The position numbers were made by a program, and so were the translations under genes. Below the pieces are notes generated by a model, which was not told the DNA's origin, ran no database searches, and saw nothing but the letters and a program-made list of their open reading frames with translations. A stretch of 14,980 bases of DNA from Bacillota bacterium (GTDB taxonomy: Bacteria > Bacillota_I > Bacilli_A > Acholeplasmatales > Acholeplasmataceae): contig JAEWVV010000172.1 of the NCBI GenBank assembly GCA_023458995.1, forward strand, positions 1 to 14,980, in the 5' to 3' direction. Shown one piece after another: positions 6,740 to 13,737 of the stretch (position 1 is its first letter; each line of letters opens with the position of its first letter).

Positions 6740-7588
6740 TTAGAATATTTTTTTAATGCGATCAGATACATCTTGTTTGAAACGATCGATGTAACTTGTT
6801 GTATAAGTTAATACATCTAATGTGTCATCTTTAATAAGTGGTGTTAAATCCATTGCATAAATAATGGCAGATGCTTTATCTACTTTATGTGATGTTGCAT
6901 AAGTAGCATGTGATAATCTTCTACCCGATGTTGCTAAATCATAACGTTTACCACCAGCAATTTGAGAATCAAATACTTCTACCAATGCTGCTGCAATATT
7001 GGGATGATCGGATACATTGAATTCAACTTTTTCTGAATCAACCATCCAGTCTAAGTCACGCCATACTTCACAACCATAAAGTGCTTCTGGACGATCTTTA
7101 GGATCTAATGATCTTATAGCTTTAATCACTTTTGTTGTCAGACCAATATGTGTATCATGCTTATCAGCAAGATTGTGTGTATAAAGAACTTGTGGTTTAG
7201 CTTGTTTAATGAGATCTGCAAATTCTTTAACAATGTCTTTATTCTTTGAATCCTTCATTTCACCACTTGAATAATCAAGGAGTGCTAATGCTCCAAACTC
7301 ACCAATATAAGCTGCCTTTTTTTGTTCGATTCTTCTAACTTTCATCATTTCTTCATCGGTGTAGTTCTTATAAGAACCTTCTCTAGCTGATCCAGATCCA
7401 TTGGTTGCTACAACACCGAAGAACCATTGATCATCTTTACCAAAGCACTTTAAAATACCATCGTAAGCCATGATTTCAATATCATCTTGGTGTGCTGCAA
7501 TCGCCATATGGGTTGTACGTCTAATGGCTTCATTAACTTCTTTTTGATCGGGAATGAAAAACTCTGCATTTGGTTTATTTAATTTCAT
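6740..7588 (-). CDS. PIG-L/LmbE family deacetylase
   Basis: Zinc-dependent N-deacetylase of the PIG-L superfamily, whose members remove acetyl groups from GlcNAc-containing compounds (GlcNAc-PI, MshB and BshB substrates, diacetylchitobiose). It has 282 residues with no signal peptide, so it is cytoplasmic. The first motif reads AHQDDIE (H33, D35, D36) where AHPDDE is typical. The second metal site is H138-N-L-A-D142-K-H144-D-T-H147, containing the HxxH set. The ATG at 7588 has GAGGT 7 bases upstream, overlapping the TGA of the ROK gene, so the two genes are tightly linked (9-base gap). Position behind a phosphodiester glycosidase and a sugar-kinase-like protein suggests it acts on an imported amino sugar or its phosphate. 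The exact substrate is unknown. A role in bacillithiol-type synthesis is possible, but no partner genes are seen. Confidence 0.88.
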   Translation of the reverse strand: MKLNKPNAEFFIPDQKEVNEAIRRTTHMAIAAHQDDIEIMAYDGILKCFGKDDQWFFGVVATNGSGSAREGSYKNYTDEEMMKVRRIEQKKAAYIGEFGALALLDYSSGEMKDSKNKDIVKEFADLIKQAKPQVLYTHNLADKHDTHIGLTTKVIKAIRSLDPKDRPEALYGCEVWRDLDWMVDSEKVEFNVSDHPNIAAALVEVFDSQIAGGKRYDLATSGRRLSHATYATSHKVDKASAIIYAMDLTPLIKDDTLDVLTYTTSYIDRFKQDVSDRIKKIF

Positions 7589-7597
7589 ATCTATACC

Positions 7598-9001
7598 TCA
7601 CTTCTTTACTTCCGGAAGAGATGCAGCAGCAATGGATTGACCCACTCTACGGCTCTTCTCATCGGGTAGTTCTATTTTTATTTTTTCGCTTAATTCTGGA
7701 AATTCTTTTTTCATTAACTCATTTGCACGTAAAACCATTAATTCGCCACCAGGTCCTGATAAGACTCTACCAAGCACTAAAACATGTTTGATATCGTAGT
7801 AGTTCGCATAATATGCAACACCATAACAGAGATAAACACCCATAGTTTCATAGATTTCAATTGCACGTGGATCTTTTTGTTCCATCAATTTTTGAACGAC
7901 TTTGAGTTTTTCCGCAGGAGATAGTCCTTCATCAAAATGAATACCTGCGACAAGAGCAAGTTTAATAATCGCATCTTGTGAGAAATATTTAACCCCACAA
8001 CCGATATCACCTGACCATTCATCTACTGCTGCATCTGGATTATCATCTACAGGAACGAACGCAAGTTCATTAAGCCAGCCTGTGATATGACCGTCTTTGT
8101 CAACATAACCTGCTGCTTCAGATGTTCCCATCGCAATCCCCATGACGTTATTTTCATCTAAGCTGATTGCTCCAGCAAGTGCTGTAACATCGCCATCGTT
8201 AGCAACTTCTAAGGGAATATCACCAAGTTCATGTGCTAAATCAATAAACAATTTTTTAACTTTTTCTTTAAATAAATCGTCAGGAACTTTTACGAATAGT
8301 GATGCTACCTTAACTTCATTATCAATATAAACACCCGCTGCTGAAACACCAATACCATCAACTTTAGGTAAATAAGTCATCGCTCTTTCAATTGAGTCTT
8401 TGATGCCTGCAATATGATAATCGGGATTACTTTCAAGTTTGGGGTTCCAAACAACTTCTTCTGAGAATACAGCTACACCATCAATTACTGCAGATACCTT
8501 ACGATCTGAACCACCTGCATCAAAACCAATTCTATTACCTTCTAAGTGTCTTCCAATAGGTTTTGAAGTTTCATTTTCTTCAGGCATTTTACTAAGTGGT
8601 CTTAAAATCACTTCAAATGGTTTTTCATAGACTCTTTCCATGAATAAGACATCAAATTTGCGTGTTCCTTCTCTATGGTACACACTTTTAATATACATCC
8701 CTAAATCTTTAGGACATGCTAAATAAATCTTATACCCACCCTTTGTCCATAATAGCGTTTTAATCAGTCTTTCAATATATCTGTAGTTAGCTTTATATAG
8801 ATTTTCATCATCATGAAAGATCTGTGTTTGATAACGTGAGATTTGTCCTTGATTTCTTTCAATGGCAATCGTTACAGTCACAGGTTTTTTACTTGATTTA
8901 ACCGTTTCTACAAATGCTCTATGGTTTTTTACCATTGGTGAAAAAGACGGGTCTAAAGGTAGGGGTCTTAGGGAACGTTCATTAAATTCAAATGTTTTCA
9001 T
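7598..9001 (-). CDS. ROK-family (sugar kinase-like) protein with about 155-residue N-terminal extension
   Basis: 467 residues. From about residue 158 it carries ROK/ASKHA kinase features: DAGGSDRK (161-168, phosphate loop), GIGVSAAG, EVANDGDVTALAGA (265-278, with D269 at the catalytic-base position), GIAMGTSEAAG (288-298) and VLGRVLSGPGG late. Ordinary ROK kinases are about 300 residues. The first 155 residues form an extra domain I do not recognise; they are basic and show no helix-turn-helix pattern. The usual ROK zinc motif (CxCGxxGC) is reduced to DIGCGVKYF (332-340), with one Cys. The start is supported by AAGGAG about 9 bases upstream. A small stem-loop (CAACCA/TGGTTG, 9018-9035) overlaps the preceding stop. 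A kinase for GlcNAc or another sugar released by the upstream glycosidase is a fair guess. Regulator-type ROK function is less likely because DNA-binding features are absent. Confidence 0.75.
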   Translation of the reverse strand: MKTFEFNERSLRPLPLDPSFSPMVKNHRAFVETVKSSKKPVTVTIAIERNQGQISRYQTQIFHDDENLYKANYRYIERLIKTLLWTKGGYKIYLACPKDLGMYIKSVYHREGTRKFDVLFMERVYEKPFEVILRPLSKMPEENETSKPIGRHLEGNRIGFDAGGSDRKVSAVIDGVAVFSEEVVWNPKLESNPDYHIAGIKDSIERAMTYLPKVDGIGVSAAGVYIDNEVKVASLFVKVPDDLFKEKVKKLFIDLAHELGDIPLEVANDGDVTALAGAISLDENNVMGIAMGTSEAAGYVDKDGHITGWLNELAFVPVDDNPDAAVDEWSGDIGCGVKYFSQDAIIKLALVAGIHFDEGLSPAEKLKVVQKLMEQKDPRAIEIYETMGVYLCYGVAYYANYYDIKHVLVLGRVLSGPGGELMVLRANELMKKEFPELSEKIKIELPDEKSRRVGQSIAAASLPEVKK

Positions 9002-9024
9002 GTAGTAAGTCTCCTTTCAACCAT

Positions 9025-10587
9025 TTAATTGGTTGTTTCTCGTTTTAAATAATCTTTTAATAAATCCATGAAACGATGAATTTCATCTGGATAAATAATC
9101 ACAACAAATTCTTCAGAGTACTCGCTATGTCTGTAGTTAATCTGATCAGCTAACGCGCGTACTTTAATCACATATTGACCAGCTTCTAAATCAAGAGCAT
9201 ATGAATCATCAACTGATTGATATAGATTGCCATTGATACTTACCATGTAGGATAAACTATTCGAAATGGGATCAAATCTTAAATCACCATTACTATCAAC
9301 ATATAAGTTAGCTGGTTTATCTAATCTAATTCTGGTATCAGGAAATCCCACAGGTGCAGGTCTTGGTATATGTTCACCTTTAACGATAAAAACACCATTA
9401 GTTACAGCTCTAACTGAATTATCTGAAGGTGTATTTAAAATGTCATAGCCACCTTCTTCATTTTGTAAAGACATCGTTGATGATCCACCGCCATCGAGAT
9501 TATACGCTTTAACCGCTTCAAAATAGACCATGATTTGTGCAAGCTCATATAAGTTTACGCCATCCATACCAAATTCTTGTTTTCTACCATCGACAACAAC
9601 AAAGAAAATGGTTCCATCTGCTTTTTGTCCAATGGCTGTTCTTGGATGTTTGTAGGCTGGATCTAATCCAACTTCAAGATGAGTTACTGGAATGCCATCT
9701 GTAACAAGTTCATCATAAACACCAACTGCAAATCTGACATTTTCAAATCCGCATCCAATCTTACGTTGAACAACGACATAATCAGCAGGTGTAATGAGAT
9801 CATCTTCATTAAATCCCATACCCACCAAAACAAAAGTATGATCGGAAACACTTAAATCAGCAGTTCCTTCTGAATGATAGGCTCCACTACCAAAGTATCT
9901 GACACCATCCATTTTAGTTTCTTTTGCTTTAATAAGAACTTTATTATGTTCTGAAGATATCACTTGATCATAGTTATCAAAATAAACAGTAACTTTATCA
10001 TTAGCTGTAGGAAGATTATTAATTCTTTCAATAGCAACTTCCTTCTTTAAAGCTCCATCTTCATCATAGACAAGAAGTTGATATCCAGAGTAACATGGAA
10101 CACCAAACACTGCAGTTCCATCATCTTTAAATCCTGCAAGTGGTCTTGATGAAGAAACACCAGGAGCAATCACTTCAAAGTTTCTAATATAGGCACCCGT
10201 AGGTTGTCCATTTAAGTTCGATTGTGATGTGTTATAAAAGTCTCCATTAACTCCACCAATAACTTCATAGTTTGGATAACGTTCATGAATATTATCGGTT
10301 TGCGCTAAGATAGTTCCTCTACCCCATGAGTCATGCGCCTTATATAAATCACCAACAACAATATTTAGTTCATTATTTTGTAAAACATTAGCACCAAGGT
10401 AATTAATGACTTGATCTGATTTAACGCCATTATAGTCAAGTTCACCAACAATCTTTGTATGGCGAACACCTTCTACATATTCAGTTTCTCTCGAACTGAT
10501 GGTTAGTCTCATGTCAGCTTTAACATAAGGGCTAAAAATCATGACTGACAAAACAAAAATCAAAATGAGTGACATAAGTTTTTTCAT
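9025..10587 (-). CDS. Secreted phosphodiester glycosidase (NAGPA domain) with C-terminal beta-sandwich
   Basis: 520 residues. The N-terminal signal peptide (KK, then a hydrophobic stretch at residues 5-19, likely cleavage after VKA at 24) lacks a lipobox, so the protein is exported. The NAGPA (phosphodiester glycosidase) domain spans about 100-402, with GGVNGDFYN (111-119), PRTAIGQKADG (315-325), VVVDGR (330-335), the hallmark NLDGGGSSTM (363-372) and SVRAVTNG (391-398). The mammalian member removes GlcNAc from GlcNAc-phospho-mannose; bacterial members cleave sugar-phosphodiesters, largely of unknown identity. Residues about 420-502 look like a fibronectin-type-III or similar beta domain. The start has AGGGGG about 8 bases upstream. 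It follows the lipoprotein gene by 12 bases and precedes the ROK and PIG-L genes, suggesting that sugars released outside are used by those enzymes. Confidence 0.88.
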   Translation of the reverse strand: MKKLMSLILIFVLSVMIFSPYVKADMRLTISSRETEYVEGVRHTKIVGELDYNGVKSDQVINYLGANVLQNNELNIVVGDLYKAHDSWGRGTILAQTDNIHERYPNYEVIGGVNGDFYNTSQSNLNGQPTGAYIRNFEVIAPGVSSSRPLAGFKDDGTAVFGVPCYSGYQLLVYDEDGALKKEVAIERINNLPTANDKVTVYFDNYDQVISSEHNKVLIKAKETKMDGVRYFGSGAYHSEGTADLSVSDHTFVLVGMGFNEDDLITPADYVVVQRKIGCGFENVRFAVGVYDELVTDGIPVTHLEVGLDPAYKHPRTAIGQKADGTIFFVVVDGRKQEFGMDGVNLYELAQIMVYFEAVKAYNLDGGGSSTMSLQNEEGGYDILNTPSDNSVRAVTNGVFIVKGEHIPRPAPVGFPDTRIRLDKPANLYVDSNGDLRFDPISNSLSYMVSINGNLYQSVDDSYALDLEAGQYVIKVRALADQINYRHSEYSEEFVVIIYPDEIHRFMDLLKDYLKRETTN

Positions 10588-10599
10588 GATTGATCCCCC

Positions 10600-11247
10600 T
10601 TATAGACTCGGTAACGTAATACTCGTTTCACCAATCTTTGACAATGTCATGGTAAAACGATACATCGTTTCATCAACCGTAACATCAAAGATGATTGATT
10701 CGAAATAAGTATTGCCAACAATGAGTTCTAAATTAGATACCGTACTACCAGGAAATGATTCTTGGAAAAACTCTGCGACTTCATCATTGTATTCAGTCTT
10801 TAAGAAATACTTTGCACTCACCTCTAAAAACCATGAAGCTTCCATATCTTTGAAGAAATGAAATGAATCATTTGAAGATGTGCAATCAATCGTCTCTTTT
10901 CTGTATTGATCATCAACAGGAAAATAATGCTCACATGTATTTGAATCACTTACATAGAATTCTTTCTTTCCATCAACTTCAAATGATGATTTGTTGTTAT
11001 CAACTTCCAAAGTCATCACATAAAGATCAGCTAACTGTTGAATACTTACAGACAACGTGTAATTTGTCATTTCTTTTGAACTGTCAAATGTTTTCTCGAA
11101 ATCGGTTTTTACGATTTGACAATTTCCATCAACAAGCACTTCGTTATCACCACAATCAAGTGGTGTTGAAACAGGTGTGTTCTCAGTCTGACACGAAGAG
11201 AAAACAAATAAAGTGAGGAAAAGCATGTAAAATAGCATTTTTTTCAT
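10600..11247 (-). CDS. Small lipoprotein, function unknown
   Basis: 215 residues. It begins MKK, has a hydrophobic stretch at 4-15 and a lipobox FSSC with the lipidated Cys at position 19, so it is exported and anchored to the membrane. After the Cys comes a Thr/Pro/Asn linker and the phrase CGDNEVLVDGNCQ, a short Cys-flanked segment common at the N-terminus of lipoproteins in Acholeplasma-like bacteria. The remainder is an acidic, probably beta-rich domain (about 60-215) with one further Cys pair (CEHYF and DCTSS). I do not recognise the fold. GAGAGG lies 12 bases before the ATG, slightly far but the only candidate. It is the first gene of the glycosidase operon and may be a binding or anchoring partner, but this is inference. 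Confidence 0.8.
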   Translation of the reverse strand: MKKMLFYMLFLTLFVFSSCQTENTPVSTPLDCGDNEVLVDGNCQIVKTDFEKTFDSSKEMTNYTLSVSIQQLADLYVMTLEVDNNKSSFEVDGKKEFYVSDSNTCEHYFPVDDQYRKETIDCTSSNDSFHFFKDMEASWFLEVSAKYFLKTEYNDEVAEFFQESFPGSTVSNLELIVGNTYFESIIFDVTVDETMYRFTMTLSKIGETSITLPSL

Positions 11248-11290
11248 TTTTAATCAACACCTCTCATTATGTAACGATCTATCCTTATAC

Positions 11291-11323
11291 CGTTATTTTA
11301 TCGAGAATGAAATGAAAATAACG
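11291..11323. promoter_or_regulatory. Inverted repeat and possible promoter upstream of the lipoprotein operon
   Basis: A perfect 9-bp inverted repeat, CGTTATTTT (11291-11299) and AAAATAACG (11315-11323), has a 15-base spacer. A -10-like TAAAAT (11295-11300, minus) overlaps one arm. TTGAAC (11323-11328) resembles a -35 but is 22 bases away, too far for a standard promoter. The site lies 44-76 bases ahead of the lipoprotein ATG and could be an operator. Confidence 0.35.
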
Positions 11324-11448
11324 TTCAATAAGCGTAAATATAAAGAGCAATGATGAAATTAGAAAGGACCCCATCATTAAAGTGATTGAATCATCTTGTT
11401 TCTACCCATCATGTACCCTGGAAGCTTAATGAAAGCACGTTTCAAATG

Positions 11449-11478
11449 AAAAGGGATCAAGCATGGATACTCAATCCC
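11449..11478 (-). terminator. Intrinsic terminator after the Nudix gene
   Basis: On the minus strand, GGGATTGAG and CTTGATCCC pair over 9 positions (two G-U wobbles) with an 8-base loop, followed by TTTTCATTTG. It begins 7 bases after the Nudix stop and separates this operon from the lipoprotein operon. Confidence 0.65.
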
Positions 11479-11485
11479 CTATGGT

Positions 11486-12019
11486 TTAATTTTGTTTCTT
11501 TAAATTATGATGTGCATCTCTTGTTATTCTTAAGTCAAAGAGCAATTCGATTAAACTGATATGATATGGAATAAAAATGCCCTCTTTAATCATTTGAATG
11601 ATGTCATTCTTTGTTGCCCATTTAACTTCTTTAACCTCTTCGTATTGAAGTTTTAATGTTGATAAATCAAGATCCATTTCAACGACATAAAGATCATCAT
11701 ATCCTCTAGCAAATGGAATCTTCATAATGGGACGCTCTCTACTTAAATCAAGTTTTACACCAAGTTCTTCTAATACTTCTCTTTCAGCTGCTCGTCTACT
11801 CGAATCACCTGCTTGAGCAGAACCACCAACAGTTAAGTCCCACATATTCGACCACCCTTTTTTAAAAGGATGTCGTTGTTGAATAAGCATTTCACCTTTT
11901 GAGTTGAAAATACAAACGTGAACAGCAAGATGATAAAAACCTTGAGGAATAGGGTCTCCTCGTAAAATCGTTTTACCAGTTAATTCTCTATTGTCATCAT
12001 ATAAATCCCAATATTCCAT
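11486..12019 (-). CDS. Nudix hydrolase
   Basis: 177 residues, cytoplasmic. The Nudix box runs from G66 to V88: GSAQAGD, then SSRRAAE, then REVLEELGV. It matches Gx5Ex7REUxEExGU except that the first Glu is Asp (D72); the metal-binding REVLEE core (R80, E81, E84, E85) is intact. The N-terminal part (YDDNRELTGKTI, then HLAVHVCIFNSKGEMLIQQR and KKGWSNMWDLTVGG) resembles the isopentenyl-diphosphate isomerase-like/YfcD branch of Nudix proteins. Such proteins are usually annotated only as hydrolases, with unknown substrates. GAGGT lies 8 bases before the ATG and overlaps the TGA of the upstream kinase gene (10-base gap), so the two are co-transcribed. The substrate is unknown; a nucleoside-diphosphate sugar is one option suggested by the partner kinase. 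Confidence 0.88.
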   Translation of the reverse strand: MEYWDLYDDNRELTGKTILRGDPIPQGFYHLAVHVCIFNSKGEMLIQQRHPFKKGWSNMWDLTVGGSAQAGDSSRRAAEREVLEELGVKLDLSRERPIMKIPFARGYDDLYVVEMDLDLSTLKLQYEEVKEVKWATKNDIIQMIKEGIFIPYHISLIELLFDLRITRDAHHNLKKQN

Positions 12020-12029
12020 AAGTTAAACC

Positions 12030-13106
12030 TCATCGATACTTTAAAACAATTTTCTCCATCAAAGGAAGTTTTTCTTCTAAACGTTTAACAAGTGTTAACT
12101 GATTGATTGCTCGATCCAAATTATGTTTGGGTCGATGAATTCTAAAATAGTGATCACCAAGTAAATAATCCATTAAAAACCGCATGCCAAGTTCACATGT
12201 AATTAAAACTGAACTCCATGCTAAATGCTCAAATTCAGTATCCGTCATCGTATTCTTTAAAGGTCTAATAAAGCCCTTCGTGAATGCTTCAAAATAGTCT
12301 AAGTTCACGTCGATTAAATCCAAATTGGTTTCATCTTCTAGTGCAGTACTACAACCAAATCTAATCGCATCCCCAAAATCGTAAAGCAAACTTCCTGGCA
12401 TAACCGTATCTAAATCGACAAGGCATTTGACCTTAGGTTCATTCTTATCAAAAAGAATATTATTCATCTTCGTGTCATTATGTGTCACACGAAGTGGTAT
12501 TTTAGATTCATTGATTCCATTAATCACTTTTTGCATCATCGCTTGATGATCATGAATAAAATCAATCCATGGTTTAGCTTCCATTACGCGCTCAGGAATC
12601 GCATCACTAAGGGCTTCTACGAAGCGTTGATAACGCTTGGGTGTATGATGAAAGTCTTCAATGGTCTCACATAAAAGATTTGCATCAAAGTTATGTAGTC
12701 TTAATTGAAACTCACCAAATGCTTCACCTGCTAATTCAAGATACCTTGCATCAGGTACTTGTTCATAGGATGTTGAATTATCTACAAAATGATAAAGTCT
12801 ATAATAATCTTCACCGACTTTATAAAACGATCTTCCCTCTGATGTGGGTACATATCTTAAAACACGGTCTTCAAATTCAATACCTTCTCTCTCGTATTGT
12901 TTTTTTATATGATCGGTTACGAGTTCAATGTTTTTCATAAGTTCAGGAATACGCTTAAAAACTGCTGGATTAATCCATTGTAAAATATACTGTTTCTTTG
13001 GGTTTTCACATGTTACCAAATAGGTTTCATTGATATGTCCAAAGCCATATGGCTCATGGTGAACATAATCCCCCTCATAGAGAAACTGATCGATAATTTC
13101 TTTCAT
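12030..13106 (-). CDS. Aminoglycoside phosphotransferase-fold kinase, N-acetylhexosamine 1-kinase (NahK)-like
   Basis: 358 residues, the size of bifidobacterial NahK, which phosphorylates GlcNAc and GalNAc at C1. Features: YGFGHINETYLV (20-31, glycine-rich nucleotide loop), LQWIN (42-46, strand with the ATP-binding region), the catalytic loop THNDTKMNN (208-216, D211 the likely base, N216 metal ligand) and DLDTVMPG (231-238, DxD metal site), then YDFGDAIR. The THNDTK and DLDTVMPG phrases are what point to the NahK branch and away from antibiotic phosphotransferases. GAGG lies 8 bases before the ATG. The gene has its own promoter and is followed by the Nudix gene. In bifidobacteria NahK sits with lacto-N-biose phosphorylase and uridylyltransferase; none is seen here. 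The sugar substrate is inferred. Confidence 0.82.
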   Translation of the reverse strand: MKEIIDQFLYEGDYVHHEPYGFGHINETYLVTCENPKKQYILQWINPAVFKRIPELMKNIELVTDHIKKQYEREGIEFEDRVLRYVPTSEGRSFYKVGEDYYRLYHFVDNSTSYEQVPDARYLELAGEAFGEFQLRLHNFDANLLCETIEDFHHTPKRYQRFVEALSDAIPERVMEAKPWIDFIHDHQAMMQKVINGINESKIPLRVTHNDTKMNNILFDKNEPKVKCLVDLDTVMPGSLLYDFGDAIRFGCSTALEDETNLDLIDVNLDYFEAFTKGFIRPLKNTMTDTEFEHLAWSSVLITCELGMRFLMDYLLGDHYFRIHRPKHNLDRAINQLTLVKRLEEKLPLMEKIVLKYR

Positions 13107-13143
13107 ACATTATGCCTCTTCATTTTTCTTGTGCTCACTTCTT

Positions 13144-13173
13144 CTATTGTAACACTTAAGACATGATTTCGTT
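13144..13173 (-). promoter_or_regulatory. Promoter of the hexosamine kinase-Nudix operon
   Basis: The -10 TACAAT (13144-13149) is preceded by TG with one base between (TGTTACAAT), an extended -10. A moderate -35, TTAACG, at 13168-13173 has 18-base spacing. The expected leader is about 30 bases to the ATG at 13106. It lies between the upstream terminator and the kinase gene. Confidence 0.6.
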
Positions 13174-13184
13174 AATTTCAATCA

Positions 13185-13208
13185 TTAAAAAAGGTGTGGC
13201 ATTCACAC
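13185..13208 (-). terminator. Intrinsic terminator after the 152-residue orphan gene
   Basis: A 7-bp perfect stem, AGGTGTG (13190-13196) against CACACCT (13202-13208), with a 5-base loop, followed on the minus strand by TTTTTTAATG. It lies just after the stop of the preceding gene. Confidence 0.82.
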
Positions 13209-13215
13209 CTAATAT

Positions 13216-13674
13216 TTATTTCCCACCTAAAATCCAATAAGTATCTTGCGTTTTAAGTAACTCTTTTATTTCAGGTAAATACTCACATGGAGGGAGTCCA
13301 CAATCAATTAACTCCCTATGAAACCTGAAAGCAGTTCGCCCGTCTTGATACTTGTAAATATAACCAAGATTTTCAATTGCCCCCTTAATCATACCTTGAT
13401 ACTTACCATCAAACTCTTCAATGGTTTCTCTTATTCGTTCATGGAAGTATCTGCTATACAATCTACTCGCATAATACTTAAGATGGAGTGAAGGACCATA
13501 TTTATCACTAAAACTAAATTTGGCGATTTTATTTCCTTTTTTTACAAATTCAAAGTGAAATGATTTTGTTTTAGACCGTTTAATTTGATATCCCAAATTG
13601 ATTAAAAAGTCACTGATTTCTCTAAAAAGTCCGCTCGAATCTTTTACGACATCAAACCACTCATCTAACATCAT
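13216..13674 (-). CDS. Hypothetical protein, 152 residues
   Basis: I do not recognise this protein. It is soluble, with no signal peptide or membrane segment, and mixed charge rich in Lys, Phe and Tyr. Two parts can be seen: an alpha/beta-looking N-terminal half (about 1-90, ending in a basic helix RLYSRYFHERIRETIEEF) and a C-terminal half with YKYQDGRTAFRFH, the Cys pair CGLPPC (126-131) and a closing helix EIKELLKTQDTYW. The two-Cys CxxxxC spacing alone does not make a metal site. GGAGG lies 7 bases before the first of two adjacent ATGs, but that site is inside a perfect CCTCC/GGAGG hairpin. The gene is followed by a good terminator, so it is read alone or with the large gene upstream. No transfer signs are visible. 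Confidence 0.7.
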   Translation of the reverse strand: MMLDEWFDVVKDSSGLFREISDFLINLGYQIKRSKTKSFHFEFVKKGNKIAKFSFSDKYGPSLHLKYYASRLYSRYFHERIRETIEEFDGKYQGMIKGAIENLGYIYKYQDGRTAFRFHRELIDCGLPPCEYLPEIKELLKTQDTYWILGGK

Positions 13675-13681
13675 CTAAAAA

Positions 13682-13720
13682 CCTCCATTGAGGAGGGGCC
13701 AACTTTTTATAGCTAGCCCC
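13682..13720 (-). promoter_or_regulatory. Overlapping hairpins between the two rightmost genes; second one hides a ribosome binding site
   Basis: On the minus strand the first hairpin pairs GGGGCTAGCT with AGTTGGCCCC (13711-13720 with 13695-13704; 10 pairs, two G-U). The second pairs CCTCC with GGAGG (13692-13696 with 13682-13686; 5-base loop) and is followed by TTTTTAG and the ATG. The two share bases 13695-13696, so the full forms exclude each other. The second contains the whole Shine-Dalgarno of the next gene and could act as a weak terminator or a translation block. Confidence 0.45.
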
Positions 13721-13737
13721 ACACATTATAAATATTT

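Noticed and set aside
10863..11216. 117-codon open frame on the plus strand, opposite the lipoprotein gene
   Set aside because: It lies antisense inside a gene with signal peptide and lipobox, is rich in His/Gln/Leu as expected for a reverse-strand shadow, and has no family features. Other plus-strand frames in the window were dropped for the same reason.
11324..11448. T-box or other riboswitch in the leader region before the lipoprotein gene
   Set aside because: There is no T-box consensus and no recognised aptamer core. Two ATGATGGG repeats and a small TGATT-G-AATCA symmetry are visible, but nothing that forms a convincing structure.
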